A stretch of 64,000 bases of DNA from contig CAVSXT010000003.1 in NCBI GenBank assembly GCA_963732005.1, forward strand, positions 1,612,001 through 1,676,000, read 5' to 3'. Numbering within the stretch: position 1 is the stretch's first letter; each line of letters starts with the position of its first letter. Shown in pieces: positions 1 to 7,948 of the stretch. Below the pieces are notes generated by a model. That model did not search any database and was not told where the DNA came from. It worked only from the letters and a program-made list of their open reading frames with translations. The position numbers and the translations under genes were made by a program. This stretch comes from JASLEW01 sp963732005 (GTDB lineage Bacteria > Acidobacteriota > Thermoanaerobaculia > Multivoradales > UBA5704).

Positions 1-2155
1 GGGTCTACGACGCCGAGGAGGCGGTGACGGAGGCCGCGTCGCTCGGCTATCCGGTGGTGGTCAAGCCGCTCGACGGCAATCACGGCAAGGGGGTCAGCAT
101 CGGCCTGCGCAGCGCCGAGCAGGTGCGGGCGGCGTTCGAGCTGGCCGCCGAGTACTCCTCGGCGGTGATCGTCGAGACCTTCCAGGAGGGCAACGACTAC
201 CGCCTGCTGGTGGTCGACGGCAAGCTGCTGGCGGCGGCGCAGCGGGTGCCCGGGCACGTCGCCGGCGACGGCCGCCACAGCGTCGCCGAGCTGGTCGAGA
301 TCGTCAACCAGGACCCGCGCCGCGGGGTCGGCCACGAGAAGGTGCTCACCCGCCTGGAGCTCGACGACCAGGCGCTGCGGCTGCTCGCCGAGGCCGGCCT
401 GACGCCGGAGTCGGTGCTGCCGGCAGGGCAGGTCTTCTACCTGCGCTCGACCGGCAACCTGTGCACCGGCGGCACCTCGATCGACAAGACCGACGCCATC
501 CACTACGACAACCGCATCATGGCCGAACGCGGGGTGCGCGCCCTCGGTCTCGACGTCGGCGGCGTCGACTTCATCTCGCCCGATCTCGCGCGCAGCCACA
601 AGGAGGTGGGCGGCGCGATCGTCGAGATCAACGCCGCGCCCGGCTTCCGCATGCACACCGCCCCCACCGAGGGCACGCCGCGCGACGTCGCCGGCCCGGT
701 GATCGACATGCTGTTCCCGGCCGGCACGCCCTACCGCATCCCGATCGCCGCCATCACCGGCACCAACGGCAAGACCACCACCACCCGCATGGTGGGCCAC
801 ATCCTCAAGCTCTCCGGCTACACCGTCGGCATGGCGACCAGCGACGGGGTCTACATCGACGGCGTGTTGACGGTCAAGGGCGACATGACCGGCCCATGGG
901 CCAGCCACCTGGTGCTGCGCGACCCGACGGTGGACGCGGCGGTGCTCGAGACGGCGCGCGGCGGCATCGTGCGCACCGGGCTGGGCTGGCGCAAGTGCAG
1001 CGTCGGCGCGGTGCTCAACGTCGCCTCGGACCACCTGGGCATGGGCGGCATCGAGAGCCTCGACGACCTGGCGCGGGTCAAGCAGGTGATCGTCGAGGTG
1101 GCGCGGGACCACTGCGTGCTCAACGCCGACGATCCGCGGGTGGTGCGGATGGCGCGCCACAGCCCGGGGCGGCCGATCTACGTCACCATGGATCCGCGCA
1201 ACGAGAAGGTCGTGCGCGCACGTGCGCCAGGAGCGCGGCGCCGCGGTGTCGCTCGAGGAGGGCCTCTCCGGCCGCATGATCGTGCTCTACCTCGAACGGC
1301 GAGCTGGTGCCGCTGCTGCCGGCGCGGCAGGTGCCGGCCACCGTCGAGGGCCATGCGATCCACAACATCCAGAACGCCATGTTCGCCGCCGCCATCGCGC
1401 ACGGCATGGGCATCGGGGTGGAGAACATCCGCCAGGGGCTGCGCACCTTCACCGCCGATTTCTTCCAGACGCCGGGGCGGATGAACTTCTACAACGAGCA
1501 CCCTTTCCGGGTGCTGCTCGACTATGCGCACAACGCTCACGGCATGCAGGCGATGACGCGCCTGATCCGCGGCCTGACGGTGCACGGGCGCCGCATCGGG
1601 GTGATCGCGGCGCCCGGCGACCGCCGCGACGAGGACATCGCGGAGCTCGCCGCCGCCGCGGCGCCGGCCTTCGACCTGGTGCTGGTGCGGGAGGACGACA
1701 ACCGCCGCGGCCGCCCGCCGGGAGAGGTCGGGGAGCTGCTGCGGCGCGGGTTGGTGGCGGCCGGTTTTCCCGCCGACGCCATCGCGCCCGAGATCCACGG
1801 CGAGGAGGCGGCGGTCGCCAAGGCGCTCGCGACGGCGCGAGCCGGCGACCTGGTGGTGATCTTCGGCGACCAGCTCGCCCGCGTCTGGGAGCAGATCGTC
1901 ACCTTCGGCGGCGAGCGGGAGGCGGCGACGGCCGCCGCGCCCGCGGCCTCCGCGATCGGCTCGGCGGCCACCCGGAGCGCGCCGCTGCCGGCGGTTCCCG
2001 GCGCTTCCGGCGCGCCGGTCTGGCCGCCCGCCGAGCGCGCGTCGGCGCCGATGGCGGATCGCTTCGAAACGCCGGGAGAGCCGTCCGCGACCGTCGCGAC
2101 CGCCGCGACCGCCGCGGCCGGCGACGAGCAGATGAGCGAGGACTTCGAGGACTAG
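1..2155 (+). CDS. cphA: Cyanophycin synthetase, 5' truncated, with two +1 frameshifts
   Basis: CphA makes the storage polymer multi-L-arginyl-poly-L-aspartate from ATP, Asp and Arg. The gene enters at the window edge in the frame of base 3, inside the ATP-grasp domain (VVVKPLDGNHGKGVS). It then has a Mur-ligase-type P-loop (ITGTNGKTTT) and the glutamate-ligase C-terminal domain (LLDYAHNAHG). The reading frame moves +1 near 1218 and again near 1294. Skipping one base at each site gives 716 in-frame residues with continuous family similarity. The last 75 or so residues are an Ala/Pro-rich tail ending in an acidic stretch, beyond the usual family end. About 200 N-terminal residues lie outside the window. 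No cyanophycinase gene is nearby. Family assignment is secure; whether the frameshifts are biological is open. Confidence 0.92.
1218..1294 (+). other. Two +1 frameshift sites inside cphA
   Basis: Upstream frame ends ...GTG CGC; skipping G at 1218 continues CAC GTG CGC CAG. That frame runs to TAC CTC; skipping G at 1294 continues AAC GGC GAG CTG. The 25 codons between match the conserved Mur-ligase linker only in the middle frame (SGRMIVLYL), so both shifts are needed. Exact placement is ambiguous by a base or two. Confidence 0.8.
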
Positions 2156-2215
2156 GCAAGGGGATGCGCGCCGGTGGACGGCGCTGGCGTCGGGTCCCCA
2201 GGTTCAGGCGGTGCG

Positions 2216-3895
2216 ATGGACTACGACGACCTGGTGATCCAGCTCGGCGCCGGCGCGGCAGGGGAGTACACCGTGCGGGTGTCCCGCTCGCTGGCTGGAG
2301 AGAGCGATCCGGAGCCGCTCGTGGTGCCGGTCGGCGAGGGCGAGATCGACCGGCTCGCGGCGCTGTTCGGACGCGCGGCCCGGGATCTCCAGCCTGTCGC
2401 CGCCGCGGATGAGGTGTCCGAGGCTTCCCTGGTCGCGCTGGGTGAAAGGCTGTTCCGCGCTCTCCTGCCGGCGGCGGCGGAAGGCCGTTACCACGAGAGC
2501 GTGGGGCAGATCGCCGCGCGGGCGGATCGCGGCTTGCGCTTGCGGATTCAGATGGGGCTCGGCAACCCTGCCATGGCGCGGCTCCACAGTCTCCCCTGGG
2601 AGTACCTGCACACGCCGGAGGTGGGCTTCCTGGCGCTCCGGCGGAGGATGTCGATCGCCCGCCATCTCGACCTCGGCGTCCCCGCCGACCGCCCGCCCGC
2701 GCCGCCGCCGCTGGCGATCCTGGCGGTGGCCTGCGAGGACCCGGCGCTCGACCTGGAGCGGGAGCGACGCGCGATCGAGGGCGCATGGGCCGGGCAGGGC
2801 AGCGTCCACTTCAAACCCCTGTGCGACGCCACGCTCGGGAGCTTGCGCGAGGAGCTGCTGGCGCGGAGCTACCACGTCCTGCATTTCATGGGGCACGGCG
2901 GCTTCGATCCGGCCGCCGGCGAAGGCTCCCTGGCTTTCCGTGACGAAGCGGGTCGCCGCGTCTGGGTCGGCGGCTCGGAGCTCGCCGAGCAGGTGGGAGA
3001 CCACCCCTCGCTGCGCATCGTGGTCCTCAACGCTTGCTGGACCGCACGCGCCAGCTCGTCCGGTCCCTACGCCGGGGTCGCGACGGCCCTGCTGAAGGCG
3101 GGCATTCCGGCTGTTCTGGCGATGCAGTTCGCCATCTCCGACGCCGCCGCCCTCGCGTTCAGCGGCGTCTTCTACCGCCGCTTGGCCTGCGGCGATACCG
3201 TCGACGAGGCCGTCACCGAAGGCCGTCTGGCAATGCGCAATGGAAAGCGCCGCAGCTTCGAGTGGGGAACGCCGGCGCTCTTCCTGCGCCTGAGCGGCGG
3301 CCGCGTCGTCGAGCCGAGTCGCCCGGCGCCGCCGCGCGGGCCGACCCCCTGGCGCCGTCTGGTGGCGCCGGCCTTGTCCCTGTTCGCGCTGCTGCTCCTG
3401 CTCTGGCAGGGTGTCAGCCGGCTGATGCCGGATTTCGCGAGCCCATTCGAACCGGCGGCCACGGTCAGCGTGATCCACAAGCAGAAGCCGATCCGTTCGC
3501 CCGGGGCCCGGATCTACGACCTGACCGCCGGGGAGCCCATCGTCATCGCAGAGCTGGCAACCCGGGTCGTCGCCGAGTTCTCCCAGGCAGCGGAAGGGCC
3601 TCGCCTGATGCTCCACGTCGGGCCGCCAGGGTCCCCGAGCGTGGACCGCGTCGTCATGGGAACCATCGGGCTCGACCTGGCCATCGGCCCAGGCCCGGGC
3701 CATCTGGTCGTCCTCGGCATCGATTGGAATGGGCAGAGCGTGAGGCTCAGCGCGGAGCCGCACGCCCCACCGGCGCAGGCGATCGCGCAGTGCTCGGACG
3801 GTAGCTACAGCTTCAGCGCCTCCCGCGGCGGGACCTGCTCTTCTCATCACGGCCTGGTGCGCTGGCTGCACCGGACCGGCCTGCCGCCATCCTGA
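2216..3895 (+). CDS. CHAT-domain protease with C-terminal transmembrane segment
   Basis: A caspase-like (CHAT) cysteine peptidase of 559 residues. The catalytic dyad is visible as HFMGHGG (His near residue 225) and LNACW (Cys near residue 273). A region of about 200 residues precedes it and contains LPWEYLH, often seen in CHAT proteins of this type. A single hydrophobic helix (near residues 382-402, LFALLLLLW) follows, then about 155 residues ending in a Cys-containing stretch. The protein may therefore be membrane-tethered with the protease on the cytoplasmic side. An upstream in-frame GTG at 2174 would add 14 residues; I prefer ATG 2216 because the added sequence is Gly/Ser-rich filler. It lies 60 nt after cphA. 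Substrate and trigger are unknown. Confidence 0.8.
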   Translation: MDYDDLVIQLGAGAAGEYTVRVSRSLAGESDPEPLVVPVGEGEIDRLAALFGRAARDLQPVAAADEVSEASLVALGERLFRALLPAAAEGRYHESVGQIAARADRGLRLRIQMGLGNPAMARLHSLPWEYLHTPEVGFLALRRRMSIARHLDLGVPADRPPAPPPLAILAVACEDPALDLERERRAIEGAWAGQGSVHFKPLCDATLGSLREELLARSYHVLHFMGHGGFDPAAGEGSLAFRDEAGRRVWVGGSELAEQVGDHPSLRIVVLNACWTARASSSGPYAGVATALLKAGIPAVLAMQFAISDAAALAFSGVFYRRLACGDTVDEAVTEGRLAMRNGKRRSFEWGTPALFLRLSGGRVVEPSRPAPPRGPTPWRRLVAPALSLFALLLLLWQGVSRLMPDFASPFEPAATVSVIHKQKPIRSPGARIYDLTAGEPIVIAELATRVVAEFSQAAEGPRLMLHVGPPGSPSVDRVVMGTIGLDLAIGPGPGHLVVLGIDWNGQSVRLSAEPHAPPAQAIAQCSDGSYSFSASRGGTCSSHHGLVRWLHRTGLPPS

Positions 3896-3938
3896 ACGCA
3901 GGCGACGCCTCGCCGCCATGGGCCGGTGCGAACCAACT

Positions 3939-3968
3939 TTGACGCATCAAGAAATCTTGATGTAATAT
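3939..3968 (+). promoter_or_regulatory. arsR promoter with ArsR-type operator
   Basis: A -35 TTGACG (3939-3944) and a -10 TGTAAT (3961-3966) or TAATAT (3963-3968) flank an exact inverted repeat: CATCAAGA, two bases, TCTTGATG (3945-3962). ATCAAG-N-CTTGAT palindromes are typical ArsR/SmtB operators. Its position between the promoter elements fits autorepression relieved by As(III). The predicted start of transcription is about base 3973-3976, so the message would be leaderless for the ATG at 3976. Confidence 0.75.
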
Positions 3969-3975
3969 GCCGGCC

Positions 3976-4311
3976 ATGACGACTCGGCGATGGGACACGC
4001 GGCTCTTGGCACGGCGGTTCTACGCGCTGGGCGACGAGATCCGCCTCGAGATCCTCGAGCTGCTGCGGGGGGGCGAGCGCTGCGTCTGCGAGCTCACGGC
4101 GCACCTGCACCTGGCCCAGTCCCGGCTGTCGTTCCATCTCAAGGTGCTCAAGGACGCCGGCCTGGTGTCCCACCGGCGCGAGGGGCGGTGGTCCTACTAC
4201 GCACTGGACGCGGCGGCGTTGCGCGAGACCGGGGCGTCCCTGGGTAGGGTGCGGTCCTCCGCGGCACCGGCGTGCTGCACGGTTTCACCACTGCGAAAGG
4301 AGCTGCGATGA
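3976..4311 (+). CDS. arsR: ArsR-family arsenic-responsive repressor
   Basis: A 111-residue winged-helix repressor. The helix-turn-helix reads LHLAQSRLSFHLKVLKDAG, followed by the beta wing REGRWSYY. The metal-binding motif ERCVCEL in the helix before it matches the classical ArsR CxC site. ATG 3967 is also in frame, but it overlaps the -10 box, so ATG 3976 is the only start compatible with the promoter. A further Cys pair (ACC) lies near the C-terminus and could be a third thiol ligand. The stop overlaps the arsM start (ATGA), so the two are translationally coupled. No arsenite efflux pump or arsenate reductase gene accompanies them in the window. Confidence 0.9.
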   Translation: MTTRRWDTRLLARRFYALGDEIRLEILELLRGGERCVCELTAHLHLAQSRLSFHLKVLKDAGLVSHRREGRWSYYALDAAALRETGASLGRVRSSAAPACCTVSPLRKELR

Positions 4312-5171
4312 GCGTCGACGATAGCCTCAAGAGCCTGGTGCAGGAGAAGTACGGACGCGCCGCGCGGGCGGCGCGGGACGGCGAGGAGGCCGCCGGGTGC
4401 TGCGGGACGGCTGCGGCAGGCAGCGGCTGCGGCTGCGGTTGCGCCGGCGGCGGCGATCCCATCACCTCCGACCTCTACGGCGCGGAGCAGGCGGCGGCGA
4501 TCCCCGCGGCGGCGCTGCGCGCCTCGCTGGGATGTGGCAATCCCACCGCGCTGGCGGAGCTGGCGCCGGGCGAGGTGGTCCTGGACCTGGGCTCCGGCGG
4601 CGGCATCGACGTGTTGCTGTCGGCGCGGCGGGTGGGTCCGGCCGGCAAGGCCTACGGGCTCGACATGACCGAGGAGATGCTGGCGCTGGCGCGCGAGAAC
4701 CAGCGCCGGGCGGGGATCGAGAACGTCGAGTTCCTGCGCGGCGAGATCGAGGCCATCCCGCTGCCCGACGCGGCGGTCGACGTGGTGATCTCGAACTGCG
4801 TGGTCAACCTTTCGGGCGACAAGCGGCGCGTGCTCTCCGAGGCTTTCCGGGTGCTCAGGCCGGGAGGCCGCTTCGCGATCTCGGACGTGGTGGTGCGCGG
4901 CACGTTGCCGGCGGCGGTGCGCCGCAGCCTGGAGCTGTGGGTGGGTTGCGTCGCCGGAGCGCTCGAGGAGGCGGAGTTCGAGCGCCTGCTGACCGAGGTC
5001 GGTTTCGAAGCTGCCGAGATCGAGCCGACCCGCATCTACCAGCTCGCGGACGCCCGGGATTTCCTGGCCGGCGCGGGCCTCGACGCCGACCTCCTGGCGA
5101 CCGAGGTCGAGGGCCGCATCATGGCCGCCTTCGTGCGCGCGAGGAAGCCGGCGGCCGCGGCCGGGTCGTAG
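4308..5171 (+). CDS. arsM: Arsenite S-adenosylmethionine methyltransferase
   Basis: ArsM methylates As(III) to mono-, di- and trimethylarsenicals using SAM, giving volatile or less retained products. The SAM-binding motif is VLDLGSGGGIDVL. The three Cys residues that bind arsenic in the family are all present: GCGN before the SAM motif, ISNCVVNL, and LWVGCVAG. The N-terminal 45 residues add an unusual Cys-rich segment (GCC and SGCGCGC), possibly for metal capture. At 287 residues the length is typical. The gene overlaps arsR by four bases, so control by ArsR is expected. Its 3' end overlaps the convergent YjbR gene by 53 bases. Confidence 0.93.
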   Translation: MSVDDSLKSLVQEKYGRAARAARDGEEAAGCCGTAAAGSGCGCGCAGGGDPITSDLYGAEQAAAIPAAALRASLGCGNPTALAELAPGEVVLDLGSGGGIDVLLSARRVGPAGKAYGLDMTEEMLALARENQRRAGIENVEFLRGEIEAIPLPDAAVDVVISNCVVNLSGDKRRVLSEAFRVLRPGGRFAISDVVVRGTLPAAVRRSLELWVGCVAGALEEAEFERLLTEVGFEAAEIEPTRIYQLADARDFLAGAGLDADLLATEVEGRIMAAFVRARKPAAAAGS

Positions 5172-5544
5172 GTGGCGGTCGAGGGGAGTCGAACGCCGCG
5201 GCCAGGCGCTTGGGCGCGACTCCCCGCCAGGCCTCCTCCAGGAGCTGGCGCAGCTCTTCTCGGCTTATCCTCGACAGCCGCACGAGGACCGCCGGATAGC
5301 CCCGATAGTGGTCGGTGATGTAAAAGGTTTCGGGAGCGGCTGCCAGCAGCGCGTCACGCACCTCGAAATCGACTCGAACGACGATCGTTTCGCCATCTTC
5401 CTTCAGCCGCGACAGGAGCTTCCCCTTCACCTTGAGGGCAGGCGTGCCGTACGACATCCCGGCTTCGACGCCGGGCAGCGCGAGCGCCAGCTCGCAGACG
5501 GTGTTGAAAGTGGAGCCCATACCAGATCGCCGGCAGCCGCTCAT
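5119..5544 (-). CDS. MmcQ/YjbR family protein
   Basis: A small DNA-binding-like fold protein of the MmcQ/YjbR (DUF419) family, biochemical role unknown. Typical features are the N-terminal ELALALPG, SYGTPALKVKGKLL, and the central DHYRGYPAVLVRL segment. ATG 5544 overlaps the stop of the upstream M20 peptidase (ATGA), which favours it over ATG 5520; the core family similarity begins near residue 10 either way. The last 24 residues are a Pro/Arg-rich tail lying over the end of arsM and are probably unstructured. It appears co-transcribed with the M20 peptidase. Confidence 0.75.
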   Translation of the reverse strand: MSGCRRSGMGSTFNTVCELALALPGVEAGMSYGTPALKVKGKLLSRLKEDGETIVVRVDFEVRDALLAAAPETFYITDHYRGYPAVLVRLSRISREELRQLLEEAWRGVAPKRLAAAFDSPRPPPTTRPRPPASSRARRRP

Positions 5545-6842
5545 CCGGCGCCGCTGTTCGAGGCCTCCTCGGTCAGCAGGTCGGCGAGCAGCACGATGCG
5601 GCGGCCGAGCGAGGCCAGGTCGACGTGCTCGTCGCGGGTATGCATGCCGCCGCCGACCGGCCCCAGGCCGTCGAGCACCGGGATGCGCCCCGGCCCAGGC
5701 AGGAAGTTGGGGAAGGAGATGCCGCCGCGCTCCCGCTCGACCTCGAGGCGCCAGCCGCGGGCGGCGGCGAGCGCCACCGCGCGGTCGCACCAGCGCCGCT
5801 GCGGGCCGCGAGCGTCGACCGGCGGGATCAGCGGGCCGGGGATGAAGGTGAGCTCGGTGCCGGTGGCGGTGCCGACCGCGGCGGCCAGGGTGGCGAGGCG
5901 CCCGGCGATCTCCGCGCCGGCGGCGGCGGTCGCGAAGCGGGCTTCCCCCTCGGCGACGGCGCGGTCGGGGACGACGTTGAGCTGGCGCTCGGTGCCCAGC
6001 CAGGTGTGCGCCGCGCCGAGGTCGGTGACGAAGGTGGTGTCACCCGCCACCAGCCGGCCGACGTTGACGGTGGTGCCGCTGCCGGCGGCATCATGCATCG
6101 CGCCGGCGCCGTCGGCGTCCACCGCCGCCAGGCACCAGCGGGCGGCAGCCAGCAGGGCGGAGCGCCCGGCGGCCAGGTGCAGGCCGGAGTGGGCCGCTCT
6201 GCCGCGCGCTTCGAGGCGCCAGTCGAAGAGGCCGCGCCGTCCCCCCACCAGGGTCTCGGCTCCCGGCTCGCTGCCAGGTTCGCCGGGCTCCAGCACCCAG
6301 AGCGCCCGCGCCGCGGTGCCCCAGCGTGCCACCGCCGCACGCGACAGCTCGCCGCCGACCTCCTCGTCGGGCACCGCCACGACCAGCAGGCCGGCGGGCG
6401 GCGCCACGCCGCGGCGGGCGAGCAGGTCGAGGGCGCCCAACAGGGTCGCCAGACCGCCCTTCATGTCGATGGCGCCGGTGGCCACCAGGCGGTCGCCGAG
6501 CCGCCGTGGCGCCGCCGCGGGCAGCACGGTGTCGAAGTGGCCGATGAGCAGCAGGCTGCCGGCGTCCGTCGGCGCTTCCGGCACCGCCGCGGCCGGTCCC
6601 CTGGCCAGGACCACGGGCAGCGCGCCGCCGCCGGCCGGAGTCGTCAGCGGGTAGCCGCCCGCGTCTCCGAGTCCCTGCCGCACCTCCGCCACCAGGCCGC
6701 GTGCCGCGAGCTCGGCGGCCAGCCGAGCCGCCATGCGGCCGAGCCCCGCGGCGTCGCCGCTGGCCGAGGAGATGGCGGTGAGCTCCTCGAGCAGCGTCAG
6801 GGTGGCCGCGAACAGGTCCGGCGGCAAGCGGCTGTCACGCAC
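5541..6842 (-). CDS. M20 family zinc metallopeptidase (ArgE/DapE/CPG2-like)
   Basis: A 433-residue cytoplasmic hydrolase of acyl-amino acids or small peptides. The zinc-site motifs are present in order: GHFDTVL (His), GAIDMKGG (bridging Asp), PDEEVGGE (catalytic Glu-Glu), VLEPGEPG (Asp/Glu ligand) and GGGMHTRDEHVDL near the C-terminus (last His). An inserted dimerisation (lid) domain separates the last two, as in glutamate carboxypeptidase. The start is GTG 6842; TAGTGT lies 6 nt before it, consistent with a leaderless transcript. Exact substrate cannot be read from the sequence. The stop overlaps the YjbR start. Confidence 0.85.
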   Translation of the reverse strand: MRDSRLPPDLFAATLTLLEELTAISSASGDAAGLGRMAARLAAELAARGLVAEVRQGLGDAGGYPLTTPAGGGALPVVLARGPAAAVPEAPTDAGSLLLIGHFDTVLPAAAPRRLGDRLVATGAIDMKGGLATLLGALDLLARRGVAPPAGLLVVAVPDEEVGGELSRAAVARWGTAARALWVLEPGEPGSEPGAETLVGGRRGLFDWRLEARGRAAHSGLHLAAGRSALLAAARWCLAAVDADGAGAMHDAAGSGTTVNVGRLVAGDTTFVTDLGAAHTWLGTERQLNVVPDRAVAEGEARFATAAAGAEIAGRLATLAAAVGTATGTELTFIPGPLIPPVDARGPQRRWCDRAVALAAARGWRLEVERERGGISFPNFLPGPGRIPVLDGLGPVGGGMHTRDEHVDLASLGRRIVLLADLLTEEASNSGAG

Positions 6843-6978
6843 GACCGGACACTAACATCGAGGCACCGGTGCCGGGCCGGGCGCGGACCGCGGATGTTGT
6901 AAAGTCGACCTGCGAAGGCTCCGGCAGCCCTCAATGGCGGCAGGTCCGGAGACCCGTAGGCACCTGTGGGGGGCTTTC

Positions 6979-7284
6979 ATGGTCAGTGCGGTGATCCTGC
7001 TGGTGGTGGAGAAGTCCAAGGTCAACGAGGTGGCGCAGCAGCTGGTGGATCTCACCGCCATCACCGAGGTCTACTCGGTCGCCGGCCAGTACGACCTGGT
7101 GGCGGTGGCGCGGGTCGCCGACAATGACGCGATCGCCACGGCGGTCACCAACCAGATGCTGCAGATCGACGGCATCGTCAAGACCGAGACCCTGATCGCC
7201 TTCCGCGTCTACTCGCGCTACAACCTCGAGCGCATGTTCTCGGTGGGCATGGAAGAGCCGCCGTCGCCCGAGGAGGGACACTAG
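6979..7284 (+). CDS. Stand-alone Lrp/AsnC ligand-binding (RAM) domain protein
   Basis: A 101-residue protein consisting only of the C-terminal amino-acid-binding domain of Lrp/AsnC regulators, with no helix-turn-helix. Visible features are the beta strand AVILLVVE, then SVAGQYDLVAVARV and the C-terminal RVYSRYNLE. Such proteins form oligomeric rings and may sense small molecules or modulate true Lrp regulators. ATG 6979 has a purine-rich ribosome binding site (GGGGGG) 5 nt upstream; an earlier in-frame ATG at 6934 would add 15 residues unlike the family. Confidence 0.8.
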   Translation: MVSAVILLVVEKSKVNEVAQQLVDLTAITEVYSVAGQYDLVAVARVADNDAIATAVTNQMLQIDGIVKTETLIAFRVYSRYNLERMFSVGMEEPPSPEEGH

Positions 7285-7324
7285 AGCCGATGGCACGCGG
7301 CGGGCGCCCACGAGCCGGCGACGC

Positions 7325-7903
7325 ATGAGCATCGACCAGGATCCGCGCCTCTCGTTTCCGTCCCGCGCCGCCTGGGAGGCGTGGCTGGCGCGGCATCATG
7401 CGAGCTCGTCGGGAGTCTGGCTGATGATCGCCAAGCAAGGCTCCGGCATCGTCACCGTCACCTACTCCGACGCCATCGACGGCGCCCTCTGCTACGGCTG
7501 GATCGATGGCCAGAAGGGCAAGCTCGACGACGTCCACTGGCTGCAGCGGTTCACGCCGCGCCGGCCGCGGAGCCGCTGGTCCAGGATCAACCGCGAACGC
7601 GCCGCGGCGCTGATCGCCAAGGGCGAGATGCGGGCCGCCGGCCAGAGCGAGGTGGAACGGGCGCAGGCGGATGGGCGCTGGGAGGCGGCCTACCACGCCC
7701 AGAGCACCTCGCCGGTGCCGGACGACCTGCGGCGCGAGCTGGCGAACAACGCCACCGCCAGGGAGTTCTTCGAGACGCTGGACAGCGCCAACCGCTACGC
7801 GATCCTCTACCGCCTGCACGACGCCAAGCGGCCCGAGACGCGGGCGCGGCGCCTGGCGAAGTTCGTCGCCATGCTCGAGGAGCGCAAGAAGATCCACCCC
7901 TGA
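7325..7903 (+). CDS. YdeI/OmpD-associated family protein
   Basis: A 192-residue protein of the YdeI family (bacteriocin-protection/OmpD-associated). Family marks are SRAAWEAWLARHH, the conserved ALCYGWIDGQ near residue 60, and the FTPRRPRSRWSRINRERA stretch. The C-terminal helical part carries the usual LDSANRYAILYRL. Function is not established; in enterobacteria members are linked to resistance to antimicrobial peptides. It follows the Lrp-type gene by 40 bases and may share its transcript. Confidence 0.85.
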   Translation: MSIDQDPRLSFPSRAAWEAWLARHHASSSGVWLMIAKQGSGIVTVTYSDAIDGALCYGWIDGQKGKLDDVHWLQRFTPRRPRSRWSRINRERAAALIAKGEMRAAGQSEVERAQADGRWEAAYHAQSTSPVPDDLRRELANNATAREFFETLDSANRYAILYRLHDAKRPETRARRLAKFVAMLEERKKIHP

Positions 7904-7948
7904 GAGCCGGCAGGCGGCGGCCGGACCAAGGAGTCCTGGACTACCAGG

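Noticed and set aside
24..1484. The long frame through cphA as an independent full-length protein
   Set aside because: After 1218 the frame leaves the CphA family and becomes Arg/Pro-rich; the similarity continues in the other two frames.
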